DNA of 64,000 nucleotides from NCBI GenBank assembly GCA_937952135.1, contig CALFYL010000126.1, forward strand, positions 62,001-126,000. The letters run 5' to 3'. Both the position numbers and the translations under genes were made by a program. The DNA is from an uncultured Planctomycetia bacterium. Lineage in GTDB: Bacteria; Planctomycetota; UBA1135; GCA-002686595. Positions 16,723 through 25,085 of this stretch are shown here, piece after piece (the first letter of the stretch is position 1; each line of letters begins with the position of its first letter). The notes below the pieces were generated by a model. It made no database searches, was not told where the DNA came from, and was given only the letters and a program-made list of their open reading frames with translations.

Positions 16723-19121
16723 GCTTCGATCTCGGGACGCTCGCGGCCGCGCAGGCCGACGCCGGCATGCGCGAGAGCCTGCAACTCCTCGACCTCCCCG
16801 AACCGTGGGTGATCGTGCTGGTCGTCGCGCCGGCGCTCGCGGCGCTGGTGTGGATCGGTTACCGCGGCGAAGCGCTCTCCACGCCCGCGCGCGCGACGCT
16901 CTCGATCCTGCGCGCGACGGCGTTGATGCTGCTGCTGGCGGTGCTCGCACGGCCCGTGAAGGTCCTGCAGCGCGAGGAAGTGCAGAAGGCGATCGGGCTC
17001 GTGCTCGTCGACGACTCCGCGAGCATGCAGCGCAAGGACGCGTACGCCGGCGACGCCGCGACGCGCAGCGCCCTCGCGGAGCTCGGGATCGCCGATCCCG
17101 CGCAAGCCACGCGCTCCGCCGTGGCCCAGAGCGTGCTCGAGCGCGTCGTGCTGCCGAAGCTCGAGGAGGGCGGCTACACCACGAAGTTGTTCGCGTTCGC
17201 GTCGGAGCTGTCCCCCATCGGCGCGCCGAGCGCGTTGACCGGGCGCGGCAATTCGACGCGCCTTGGCGATGCGCTTCTGCAAGCACTCTCGTCGCACCGC
17301 GGACGGCACGTCACGGACGTGCTCGTGCTCTCCGACGGGCGGCAGAACGCCGGCTCTTCGCTCGCCGATGCCGCGCGCGCCGCGGCCGCGGTCGGCGTGA
17401 ACGTGCACACGCTCGTGTTGGGCGACACGCGGCCCGAGCGCAACCTCGCCCTGGAGCTCGTCGAAGCACCCGCGAGCGCGCTCGAGGGCGACGAGATCGC
17501 GATCACGGTGCGGGTCGTGGCTCGCGGAGTCGAGCGCGGCGTGCGCGGAGACGTGCGGCTCGAGGAGTACGACCCCGAGGATCCCGACGGGCGTGCGCTG
17601 CGCGTCGCGGCGAGCGCGGAGATCGAGTTGAGCGAGAACGGCGAGCGCACGACGCTCGTGGCGCGCTCGGGGCCGGCGAACCGCCGCACGCAGGAGCGAC
17701 GCTTCCGCGTCGAGATCGCGCCGATCGGCGGCGAAACCGCCCTCGAGGACAACGTGCTGCAGGTCGGCGTGCACGTCAGCCCGCAGAAGGTCCGCGTGCT
17801 GTACGTCGAAGGCTATCCGCGCTGGGAGTACCGGCGTCTGGCGCTCGACATGCTCAAGCGCGCGGACGAGAACATTCAGTTCCAGGCTTTCCTGCTGTCG
17901 GCGAATCCCGACTTCCGCCAGGAGTCGTCGAAGGACCTGCCGGCTCTCACGCGCGTGCCCGTGGACCGCAAGGAGCTGCTCGACAACTACGACGTCGTGA
18001 TCCTCGGCGACGTGAACCCGTTCGCGGTCTCGCCGGATCCGGGCGCCGGCGAGGAGTTCATGAAGGCGCTGGTCGAGTTCGTCGAGCGCGGCGGCGGCCT
18101 CTGCGCCATCGCCGGAGAGTACGACCTGCCGCGCGCGTACGTGGGCACTCCGATCGAGACGCTGCTGCCGGTGCTGTTCGACGAGGCCGAGTTGCGCGGC
18201 GGACCTTCGGACACCACGCGCAAGTACCGTCCGCGGCTCGAGGATCCCGACCATCCGCACGAGATCGTGCGTCTGCACTCCGATCTCGGGGTGAACCGCG
18301 AGCTGTGGGAGGAGGAGAGCGGTCTGTGGGGCATGCACTGGTTCTCGCCGGTGAGCCGCGCGAAGCCCGGCGCGCAAGTCCTGCTTCGCCATCCGCGCGA
18401 GTCGAATTCCTACGGTCCCTACCCGCTCGCCGTCGCGGGCTACTACCCGTCGGGTCGCACGCTGTTCCTCGCCTTCGACGAGACTTGGACCTTCCGCTTC
18501 CACTGGGGGCCGCGCTTCCACGAACGGTTCTGGCGCAACGCGATCCGCTGGCTCGCGCTCGGACGCTTGCGCAGCGGCGACCGGCGCTACCGGCTCGAGC
18601 TCGCGCGCTCGAGCTACGACCTCGGCGCGCGCGTCGCGGTCGAAGCGCGCGTGCTCGACGAGGACTACCGCCCGAGCCAGGCCCAGACCCAGGAGATTCG
18701 CTGGAGCGCTCCGGAGGGCCAGCCGCAGACGCTCGTGCTCACGGCGGTCGAGGGCCGGCCGGGCATGTTCCGCGGCGCGCTGGACCCCGACCGCACGGGA
18801 CTCCATCGCGTGTGGATCGAGCGCGACTCCGAACGCATCTCGAGCGCCGAGTTCGAGGTCGTGATCCCGAGCCTCGAGAGCGCCGACCCGACCCCGGCGC
18901 CGACGGTCCTGGTGGAACTGTCGGCCGCCACGGGGGGCCGCGCGGTCGATTTGGCTCGCCTGAGCGAGCTCTGGCGCCAAGACCTCGCCGGTGGCGAGGA
19001 ACGGCGCGACCCGATTTCCGCGCGCTTGGACGATATTTGGGACCACTGGGGCGCCTTGCTGCTCGTCCTCGCGGTCCTTTCGGCCGAGTGGATCCTCCGC
19101 AAGCGCTACCAGTTGGTCTGA
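16719..19121 (+). CDS. vWA/GATase1-like membrane protein
   Basis: An 800-residue protein with two N-terminal membrane helices (about 30-50 and 60-78). A vWA-like domain has MIDAS D98-D-S100-A-S102 and the strand TDVLVLSDGRQN. An Ig-like section is followed by a class I glutamine-amidotransferase-like fold from about 360 (VRVLYVEGYPRWEYRRLALD, YDVVILGDVNPF), which lacks an obvious nucleophile Cys. A C-terminal membrane helix ends RKRYQLV. The GTG at 16719 overlaps the previous stop (GTGA), with GGAGGAG just upstream; an earlier in-frame GTG at 16683 is less likely. The vWA plus degenerate GATase pairing is typical of planctomycete MoxR-linked proteins. No enzymatic activity can be claimed. Confidence 0.85.
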   Translation: MSFDLGTLAAAQADAGMRESLQLLDLPEPWVIVLVVAPALAALVWIGYRGEALSTPARATLSILRATALMLLLAVLARPVKVLQREEVQKAIGLVLVDDSASMQRKDAYAGDAATRSALAELGIADPAQATRSAVAQSVLERVVLPKLEEGGYTTKLFAFASELSPIGAPSALTGRGNSTRLGDALLQALSSHRGRHVTDVLVLSDGRQNAGSSLADAARAAAAVGVNVHTLVLGDTRPERNLALELVEAPASALEGDEIAITVRVVARGVERGVRGDVRLEEYDPEDPDGRALRVAASAEIELSENGERTTLVARSGPANRRTQERRFRVEIAPIGGETALEDNVLQVGVHVSPQKVRVLYVEGYPRWEYRRLALDMLKRADENIQFQAFLLSANPDFRQESSKDLPALTRVPVDRKELLDNYDVVILGDVNPFAVSPDPGAGEEFMKALVEFVERGGGLCAIAGEYDLPRAYVGTPIETLLPVLFDEAELRGGPSDTTRKYRPRLEDPDHPHEIVRLHSDLGVNRELWEEESGLWGMHWFSPVSRAKPGAQVLLRHPRESNSYGPYPLAVAGYYPSGRTLFLAFDETWTFRFHWGPRFHERFWRNAIRWLALGRLRSGDRRYRLELARSSYDLGARVAVEARVLDEDYRPSQAQTQEIRWSAPEGQPQTLVLTAVEGRPGMFRGALDPDRTGLHRVWIERDSERISSAEFEVVIPSLESADPTPAPTVLVELSAATGGRAVDLARLSELWRQDLAGGEERRDPISARLDDIWDHWGALLLVLAVLSAEWILRKRYQLV

Positions 19122-19168
19122 GGCGCGACGCGCCGGAAAATGGGTCCGAGGCGCCGCGCGCCGAAAAG
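19121..19168 (+). repeat. Twin GC hairpins after the vWA/GATase gene
   Basis: Two near-identical 20-base units, AGGCGCGACGCGCCGGAAAA (19121-19140) and AGGCGCCGCGCGCCGAAAAG (19149-19168). Each can form a 5-bp GGCGC/GCGCC hairpin with a 3-base loop, followed by A-rich bases. There is no T-tract, so they are not ordinary terminators for the plus strand. They may mark an mRNA processing or stability point within the cluster. Confidence 0.5.
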
Positions 19169-19275
19169 GCACACACGAACCAAGCACACGCCCAAACACT
19201 CCGAGCCGACGCCCGCGAACTTCCGCGCACGCCGCGCCGATCGCTCTCCGACAGGAACCGTCCACTGCTTCGACC

Positions 19276-22200
19276 ATGAACCCGCCCCGCGAATCCAAGA
19301 GCCGCAAAGCCTCTCGCGCCACCGCGCGCGGAGTGGCGTTGACGGCGGTGCTCGCGGGTGGCGTCGCGTCGAACGTGTTCGCTGCAGCTCCTGCAACCGT
19401 TCCGCAGCGCGTGGTCGGTCCGCAGCGCGCCGGCGATCCGCCGACGGGCGAGCTCGACGAGGCCGCGCCCACGCGCGGGTTTGCGATTCCGCGCACGCAC
19501 GAAGCCGCCGCACTCGCGCAGCGCGCCGCCGACCACCTCGCCGCGCGCCGCGACGCCGAAGCGCTTCAGACCCTGCAGGAGCTGATCGTGTCGCACCGCG
19601 GCGAAGTGCTGCTGGAGCCGGGGCAGGAGGTCGACGAGAAGGCGCCGGTCTACGTCGGCGCCGTGGCGTGGGCGCGGCGCAGGCTCGGCGAGCTCTCGCC
19701 CGCGACGCTCGCCGCGTACCGCACCCGCCACGAAGCGCAGGCGCGCGCCGAACTCGAGGCGGCGCTCGCGAGCGCGGATTCGCGCGGACTCGCGGAAGTC
19801 GCGCGGCGCTACTCGCGAACGCAGTCCGCCGTGCGCGCGTGGCGCGCCTTGGGCGACATCGAACTCGAACGCGGCAACGTCGAGGTCGCGCTCGCCGCGT
19901 GGCGCCGCGCGGCGGAGCTCGAGCCGGCGTCGGATTCGCCCGCGAGCCGCGCGGCGACGCTGCGCGCGGAACAAGCCGAAGCGTGGCGGCTCGTGACGCC
20001 GGCCTCGGGCGGAACCCCCGCTCCCGGGCCGGATGCGGCGACATGGAGCGCTTCGCTCGCCCCCGAGAACGCGGGCGGACCGTTCTCGCGCGGCGACACG
20101 TACTCGCTCTATGGCTGCACGGCGAACGACCTCGTCTTCGTGAGCGACACGCTGCGCGTGTGGGCCTTCGACGGATGGAGCGGCGAGCGCCGCTGGGTCA
20201 GCGCGGAGTTCCCCGAGTGGCGCGGCGTCGACCGCGGCCAGGTGTATCCGTCCGGCGAACGGCCGCTGCGTCGAGACGACTTCTTCGCGCAGGTCGACCG
20301 CTCGCAGATCCTCGTCCGCCCCGCGACTTCGGGCGGCGTCGTCGTGGCCGCGATCCAGACGCCTTTCTCGCTCGTCGGCAACAGCAATTACGAGCAGTTC
20401 AGCATCACCAAGGTCACGCCCGAGCGCAGGCTCGTCGGCTACGACGCGCAGAGCGGCGCGGTGCTCTGGGACCACATGCCGCCGCCGCTGTGGGACGGAG
20501 AGTCGGGGCCCTTCGAGGTGCGCATGAGCGCCGGCGCCGCACCGGTCGTCGTCGGCTCGCGCGTGATCGTCGGCGCGCACCGCATGCGCGGCCGCGTCGA
20601 CTTCCATGTTGCGTGCTACGACTTGCACGACGGCCGCCTGCTCTGGTCGACGCCGCTCGTGTCGGGCCAGGTCGAACTCAACATGTTCGGCCGTGCGCAA
20701 CGCGAGTACACCGCCGCGCCGGTCGCGGTCGATGGAGAGCGCGTGTTCGTCTCGACGCAGCTCGGCGCGGTGGCCGCGCTCGACCTCTTCAGCGGCGACA
20801 TCCTGTGGGAAGCGCTGTACGAGCAGACGCCGATTCCCCGCGCGGAACACTTTCGCACCGAGATGCGCCGGCTGTACTTCGGCACGGCGGCGCCGGCCGT
20901 GGCCTCGGGAGCGGTGCTCGTGGCGCCGAGCGACGGACGCGACCTGCTGGCCTTCGATTCGGCGACGGGCGCGCGCCTGTGGCGCCGGCCGCACGACTTC
21001 TTCGGGCGCGTTCCGAACGTCGTCACGTTGCTCGAGGCGCGCGCCGACACGCTCTGGCTCAGCACGGACCGCATCCTGGTGTCGCGCGCATCGCGCGGAC
21101 TGGCCTCGAGCGTCGGACTGACGAGCGTCGAGTCGAGCCTCGAGCTCTTCGATACCCAGCCGCGGCCGCGCGCACAGCTCAACGCGACGCAGGTGGTCGT
21201 GCCGGCCGGTGAGCGCCGTGTCGCGCTCGACCGCGAACGGCTCACGGAGGACCGCAGCGCGAGCGCCGAGTGGGCCGACGGACAGTTCGCGGGGAACGCG
21301 CTGCTCGCCGACGGCGTGGCGTACTTCGTATCGGACTCGCGCATCAGCGCCGCCGTCGACTGGCGCGTCGTGAGCGAACGCTTCGCGCGTCAGTGCGCGG
21401 AATCGCCGAACGATCCGCGGCCGCACATGGGCTGGGCCGCGATCCTCGCGCGGCGCGGCGCGGCCGAGCTGGGTACGGGGGCGAACGAATCGGCCGCGCG
21501 GCTGTTGCAGGATGCGGCGCAGCGCCTGGAGCGTTGGGTCGACACCGAGGATCCGGCGCTGCGAGCCCAGGCGCGCGAACGCTACGTGCGCGTGGCGCTG
21601 TCCTGCGCCGACGCACTGGCTCGCTCGGCGTCCCTGCGGCCGGCCGTCGAATGGGTGGAGCGCGCCGCGGCGCTCGCCGTCGGCGTGGACGCGCTCGCGA
21701 GCGCGCTGGTGCGCAAGGCGGAACTCGAACAAGCCCTCAAGCGCTATCCCGAGCGCGCGCAGACGCTCGCCAAGCTCGCGGAGAGTTGCGGCGCCGCGTA
21801 CATGCCGACCGACTGGTTCGAGCGCGACGACTCGCTTCGCTTCCAGGGGCTCGACCCGCGCCAGCGCGTCGAGTCGCTCACCGTCGGCGCCTACGTCGCC
21901 ATCGAACAGGCGCTCGACGCCCAGCGCGAGGCGAACGTCGCGCGCGAGTACGAGCTGCTCCACACGATCCTCGCCCGCTTCGGCGACCTGCGCCTGCCTC
22001 CGGCGTCGACGCCGACGCGCGAAGTTGCTTCGGTGTCCGCGAGCGCGCGAATCGGCGCCTTGCTCGCCGCCGGGGAACGCGCAGCCTACGAACCCTACGA
22101 ACGCGCGGCGGCCGAGTGGCTCGAACGCGCACGCGCCGAGGAGAGCTTCGACTCCCTCGAGCGGCTCGCGACGCTGTACCCGCACTCGCGCGCTGCGGCG

Positions 22201-23832
22201 CTCGCGGAACGCTCGCGGCGCGAAGCGGCGCTCGCGCGCGCCGACCTCAACGCCGTGGTTCAGTTGTGCGTGCGCGCGACGCCGGACGACTGGGACATCG
22301 CGAAAGCGACCGACGACCAGCTCCACGCGCAGTGGGTGCTCCGCGCCGCGCTGTCGGAGGCGGGCAACCACGAGCTCGCCGCGGCGCTGCTCGAGCGCCT
22401 CGAACGCGACCATGCGGCGCGCGTGTCGCCGCTAGCACGAGACAAGGGCCGGACTCTGGCGGAGCTGCGCGACGAGTCGGCGCGCGCACTGCCGGAGCTG
22501 GGCGCGCCGAGCGCGACGCTCGCGCCGTCCACCCTTCCGATGGCGCCGCTGAACGGCTCGTTCCTGTTGCTCGGCCTCGCGCCGATCACGCCGCCCGAGG
22601 GACCGACGGTTTGGGCGCAAGTGCTCTGCCGGCGCGACCGCAACCACGACACGGTCTCCGCGTGGAGCGGCGAGGGCGCGGATCGACCGTTGTGGTCGAC
22701 CCAGACGCCGCAGGGCGCGGCGTTCCCCGGATGGCGCGCGCAACTCTCGGCGGGCGCCGTGATCCTCGGCAACCGCGGCGGCTTGCTCGCGCTCGAGAGC
22801 GACACGGGCGACCCGCGCTGGGAGTGGTCGAGCAGCGGCGCGCGCGTCGATTCGTTCCAGGCGCGCAGCGGCGTCGTGCTCGTATCGGCGACCTCGCCCG
22901 ACGGAAGCTCGCTCATCGCGCTGGACGCGCGCCTCGGGCTCGAGCTCTGGGCGCGGCCGGTCCGCCCCGAGTCCTGGGGCCGCCCCGTCGTCGGCGACCA
23001 CGCGCTCGCGATGCTGCCCAGCGACTTCGCGCAGTCCCCCGTGGACGTGCTCGACCTCTTCACCGGCGCGCGCTTGAGCACCATCTCGCTCGCGGCGCAC
23101 GTGGGGCTCGCCGACGCCGAAGGCGCGTGGATCGAGCACGGCCGCCTGATCGTGCCGAGCTTCCCCAAGTCGAGCGCGGCCGGCGAGCACGATTGCCTGA
23201 CGGCGTGGGATCTCGCGACGGGCCGCCGTGGCTGGCGCGTGCTCAGCGAGGCGCACCAGGAGTTCGATTCGATCCTCCGGGCCGACGGCCGCACCTACCT
23301 GATCTTGCTTCCACGCGCGGTCGAGGCGCTCGGCGGTCAGGGCGCGGTGCTCGATCTCGACACGAAGCTCGGAGCGGTGCGCCGGGTTCCGAACGCCGCG
23401 CTCGGCGTGCAGGACGTGCTGATCGGAATTTCGCGTCACCGCGTGGTGACGACCTCGCACCCCTACCTGTTCGTGCGAAGCGATGGCGCGGACAGCGCGT
23501 CGACGCTCGTGCGCGCGCTTCATCTGCCGTTCGGCGAGCGCTGGAGCGTGCAGCTCGACATCGCGCCGAGCCAGCTCAACACCAGCGGTCCGATGCCCGC
23601 GCCCATCGTGGCGGACAATGCCGTGGCGATCGCCTACACCTACACGCCGCGCACGAAGGGCCAGCGCACGGCCCCGAGCGCCAACCTGGTGCTCGTGGAC
23701 CGCGAGAGCGGCGCGGTGCGCGAGCGCAGCGCGCTTCCCCCGGAGCTCGGGCCGGCGGACAAGCTGGAGTTCGCGGCGCTCGGCGGCGTCCTGTGGATGA
23801 GCGGCCCCAACCAGATGCTCGTGAGGAGATGA
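19276..23832 (+). CDS. Secreted TPR/double beta-propeller protein
   Basis: A 1518-residue exported protein. The signal peptide is residues 1-37 (VALTAVLAGGVASNVFA). Helical TPR-like repeats follow at about 60-235. A first PQQ-type propeller lies at about 255-690 (VWAFDGWSGERRWVSAEFP, LVGYDAQSGAVLWDHM, VAALDLFSGDILWEALYEQ). A second helical, TPR-like block spans about 700-1080. A second propeller runs from about 1100 to the end (LLALESDTGDPRWEWSSSG, LIALDARLGLELWARPV, LTAWDLATGRRGWRVL). The ATG at 19276 is the first that gives a signal peptide. No catalytic residues are recognised; the fold suggests a large periplasmic or surface scaffold. It overlaps the next gene's alternative start. Confidence 0.8.
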   Translation: MNPPRESKSRKASRATARGVALTAVLAGGVASNVFAAAPATVPQRVVGPQRAGDPPTGELDEAAPTRGFAIPRTHEAAALAQRAADHLAARRDAEALQTLQELIVSHRGEVLLEPGQEVDEKAPVYVGAVAWARRRLGELSPATLAAYRTRHEAQARAELEAALASADSRGLAEVARRYSRTQSAVRAWRALGDIELERGNVEVALAAWRRAAELEPASDSPASRAATLRAEQAEAWRLVTPASGGTPAPGPDAATWSASLAPENAGGPFSRGDTYSLYGCTANDLVFVSDTLRVWAFDGWSGERRWVSAEFPEWRGVDRGQVYPSGERPLRRDDFFAQVDRSQILVRPATSGGVVVAAIQTPFSLVGNSNYEQFSITKVTPERRLVGYDAQSGAVLWDHMPPPLWDGESGPFEVRMSAGAAPVVVGSRVIVGAHRMRGRVDFHVACYDLHDGRLLWSTPLVSGQVELNMFGRAQREYTAAPVAVDGERVFVSTQLGAVAALDLFSGDILWEALYEQTPIPRAEHFRTEMRRLYFGTAAPAVASGAVLVAPSDGRDLLAFDSATGARLWRRPHDFFGRVPNVVTLLEARADTLWLSTDRILVSRASRGLASSVGLTSVESSLELFDTQPRPRAQLNATQVVVPAGERRVALDRERLTEDRSASAEWADGQFAGNALLADGVAYFVSDSRISAAVDWRVVSERFARQCAESPNDPRPHMGWAAILARRGAAELGTGANESAARLLQDAAQRLERWVDTEDPALRAQARERYVRVALSCADALARSASLRPAVEWVERAAALAVGVDALASALVRKAELEQALKRYPERAQTLAKLAESCGAAYMPTDWFERDDSLRFQGLDPRQRVESLTVGAYVAIEQALDAQREANVAREYELLHTILARFGDLRLPPASTPTREVASVSASARIGALLAAGERAAYEPYERAAAEWLERARAEESFDSLERLATLYPHSRAAALAERSRREAALARADLNAVVQLCVRATPDDWDIAKATDDQLHAQWVLRAALSEAGNHELAAALLERLERDHAARVSPLARDKGRTLAELRDESARALPELGAPSATLAPSTLPMAPLNGSFLLLGLAPITPPEGPTVWAQVLCRRDRNHDTVSAWSGEGADRPLWSTQTPQGAAFPGWRAQLSAGAVILGNRGGLLALESDTGDPRWEWSSSGARVDSFQARSGVVLVSATSPDGSSLIALDARLGLELWARPVRPESWGRPVVGDHALAMLPSDFAQSPVDVLDLFTGARLSTISLAAHVGLADAEGAWIEHGRLIVPSFPKSSAAGEHDCLTAWDLATGRRGWRVLSEAHQEFDSILRADGRTYLILLPRAVEALGGQGAVLDLDTKLGAVRRVPNAALGVQDVLIGISRHRVVTTSHPYLFVRSDGADSASTLVRALHLPFGERWSVQLDIAPSQLNTSGPMPAPIVADNAVAIAYTYTPRTKGQRTAPSANLVLVDRESGAVRERSALPPELGPADKLEFAALGGVLWMSGPNQMLVRR
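23824..23828 (+). promoter_or_regulatory. Shine-Dalgarno deciding the toroid gene start
   Basis: AGGAG inside the last codons of the propeller gene. It touches the ATG at 23829 (too close to work) but lies 9 bases before the ATG at 23838, the same spacing as AGGAG at 27498-27502 before the coiled-coil gene. This favours 23838 as the start. Confidence 0.55.
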
Positions 23833-23837
23833 CGACC

Positions 23838-25043
23838 ATGAACTCATGCCGACTGCAGCGAGGTTTGGCGCGCGCGGCGCTCGCGCTGGCCGCGGGTGCG
23901 TCGCTGGCGCTCGACGCGGCGGCGCGCGGCTCGACGACCCAGGGCTCGACGACCCAGGGCGAGGGGAGCGCCCACGAGCAACTCGACACCGAGCCGATCG
24001 TGGTCACGCCCGAGCACGCGATGGCTGTCGAGCGCGGGCTCGCCTGGCTCGCGGAGCACCAAGTGCTCGAGGGCCGCGACACGGGCGCGTGGGTCGCGAA
24101 GATCGGCTACAAGCTCAACGAGGGTTATCGACACACCGCCGACGACCGCGGCCATGTCGGCGTGACTTCGCTCGCTTGCATGGCCTTCCTCGCCGGCGGG
24201 CATTTGCCGGGCCGCGGCCCCTATGGCGAGGTGGTCGAGCGCGGGCTCGGCTTCGTGCTCAACTCCGTCGACGACGACGGCTTTGTCACGCACGCGGGCT
24301 CGCGCATGTACAGCCACGCCTTCGCGACGCTGTTCCTCGCCGAGGTCTACGGGCAGACGCACCGCCAGGACATCCGCGGCAAGTTGCAGCTGTGCGTCGA
24401 CTTCATCGTCAACTCGCAGAACGCCGAGGGCGGCTGGCGCTACGAGCCGTATGCGGTCACGAGCGACATGTCGATCGTGGTGTGCCAGGTGATGGCGCTG
24501 CGCGCGGCGCGCAACATCGGGATCCGCGTGCCCAAGAGCGTGATCGACCGCGCGGCGAAGTACGTCGTCGACTCGGCCGTCACCGAGGGCACGATCCAGC
24601 GCTACCCCGGGGCGGCCTACTACCGCAACGAACTCGGCTCCTTTCACTACCAGAAGCACGACGGCTCGCGTTCTTCGTTCCCGCTCACCGCGGCGGGCGT
24701 GACGGCCTTGTTCGGTGCGGGCGTGTACTCGAACCACTCGATCGACCAGGGCATCCGCTACCTCCAGAGCAACCTCGCGCAGTTCAATTTCGAGCGCGGG
24801 CGGCAGGCCGCGGGGCACTACTTCTTCTGGTATGGCCACTACTACGGCGTGCAGGCGATGTACACCGCGGGCGCGGAGAAGTGGGAGTCGTACTTCACCA
24901 CCGTGCGCGACGAACTGCTGCGCATGCAGAACCCGAGCGGATCGTGGCCCAACAGTGTGGGGCCGGGCGAGCCCTTCGGCACCGCGATGGCGGTGCTGAT
25001 CCTCGAGATCCCCTACCGCTTCCTTCCGATCTTCCAGCGCTGA
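23838..25043 (+). CDS. Secreted prenyltransferase/squalene-oxidase-repeat (alpha-toroid) protein
   Basis: A 401-residue exported protein. The signal peptide is followed by a duplicated GSTTQ linker and then repeats of the terpenoid-cyclase toroid type. Typical units contain QNAEGGWRYEP, FPLTAAGVTALFGAGVYS and MQNPSGSWPNSVG. It ends RFLPIFQR, a C-terminal pattern shared with the toroid protein at 31362 (LLPLFER). The fold is known from cyclases and prenyltransferases, but the cyclase DxDD/DCTAE motifs are absent, so it is probably not an enzyme. It overlaps or abuts the preceding gene (ATGA at 23829) and lies inside the MoxR cluster. Its partner is unknown. Confidence 0.85.
   Translation: MNSCRLQRGLARAALALAAGASLALDAAARGSTTQGSTTQGEGSAHEQLDTEPIVVTPEHAMAVERGLAWLAEHQVLEGRDTGAWVAKIGYKLNEGYRHTADDRGHVGVTSLACMAFLAGGHLPGRGPYGEVVERGLGFVLNSVDDDGFVTHAGSRMYSHAFATLFLAEVYGQTHRQDIRGKLQLCVDFIVNSQNAEGGWRYEPYAVTSDMSIVVCQVMALRAARNIGIRVPKSVIDRAAKYVVDSAVTEGTIQRYPGAAYYRNELGSFHYQKHDGSRSSFPLTAAGVTALFGAGVYSNHSIDQGIRYLQSNLAQFNFERGRQAAGHYFFWYGHYYGVQAMYTAGAEKWESYFTTVRDELLRMQNPSGSWPNSVGPGEPFGTAMAVLILEIPYRFLPIFQR
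23928..23957 (+). repeat. Perfect 15-base tandem duplication
   Basis: GGCTCGACGACCCAG occurs twice back to back (23928-23942 and 23943-23957), encoding GSTTQ-GSTTQ just after the signal peptide of the toroid protein. A recent in-frame slippage duplication in a linker. Confidence 0.9.
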
Positions 25044-25085
25044 TCCGGACCGGCGGCGCTCCCGAGCGCCGCAGAGACCTCCCAC

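Noticed and set aside
23838..25043. Annotation of the toroid proteins as squalene-hopene cyclases
   Set aside because: The toroid repeats are present, but the cyclase DxDD motif and the full QW motifs are not, and the proteins carry signal peptides.
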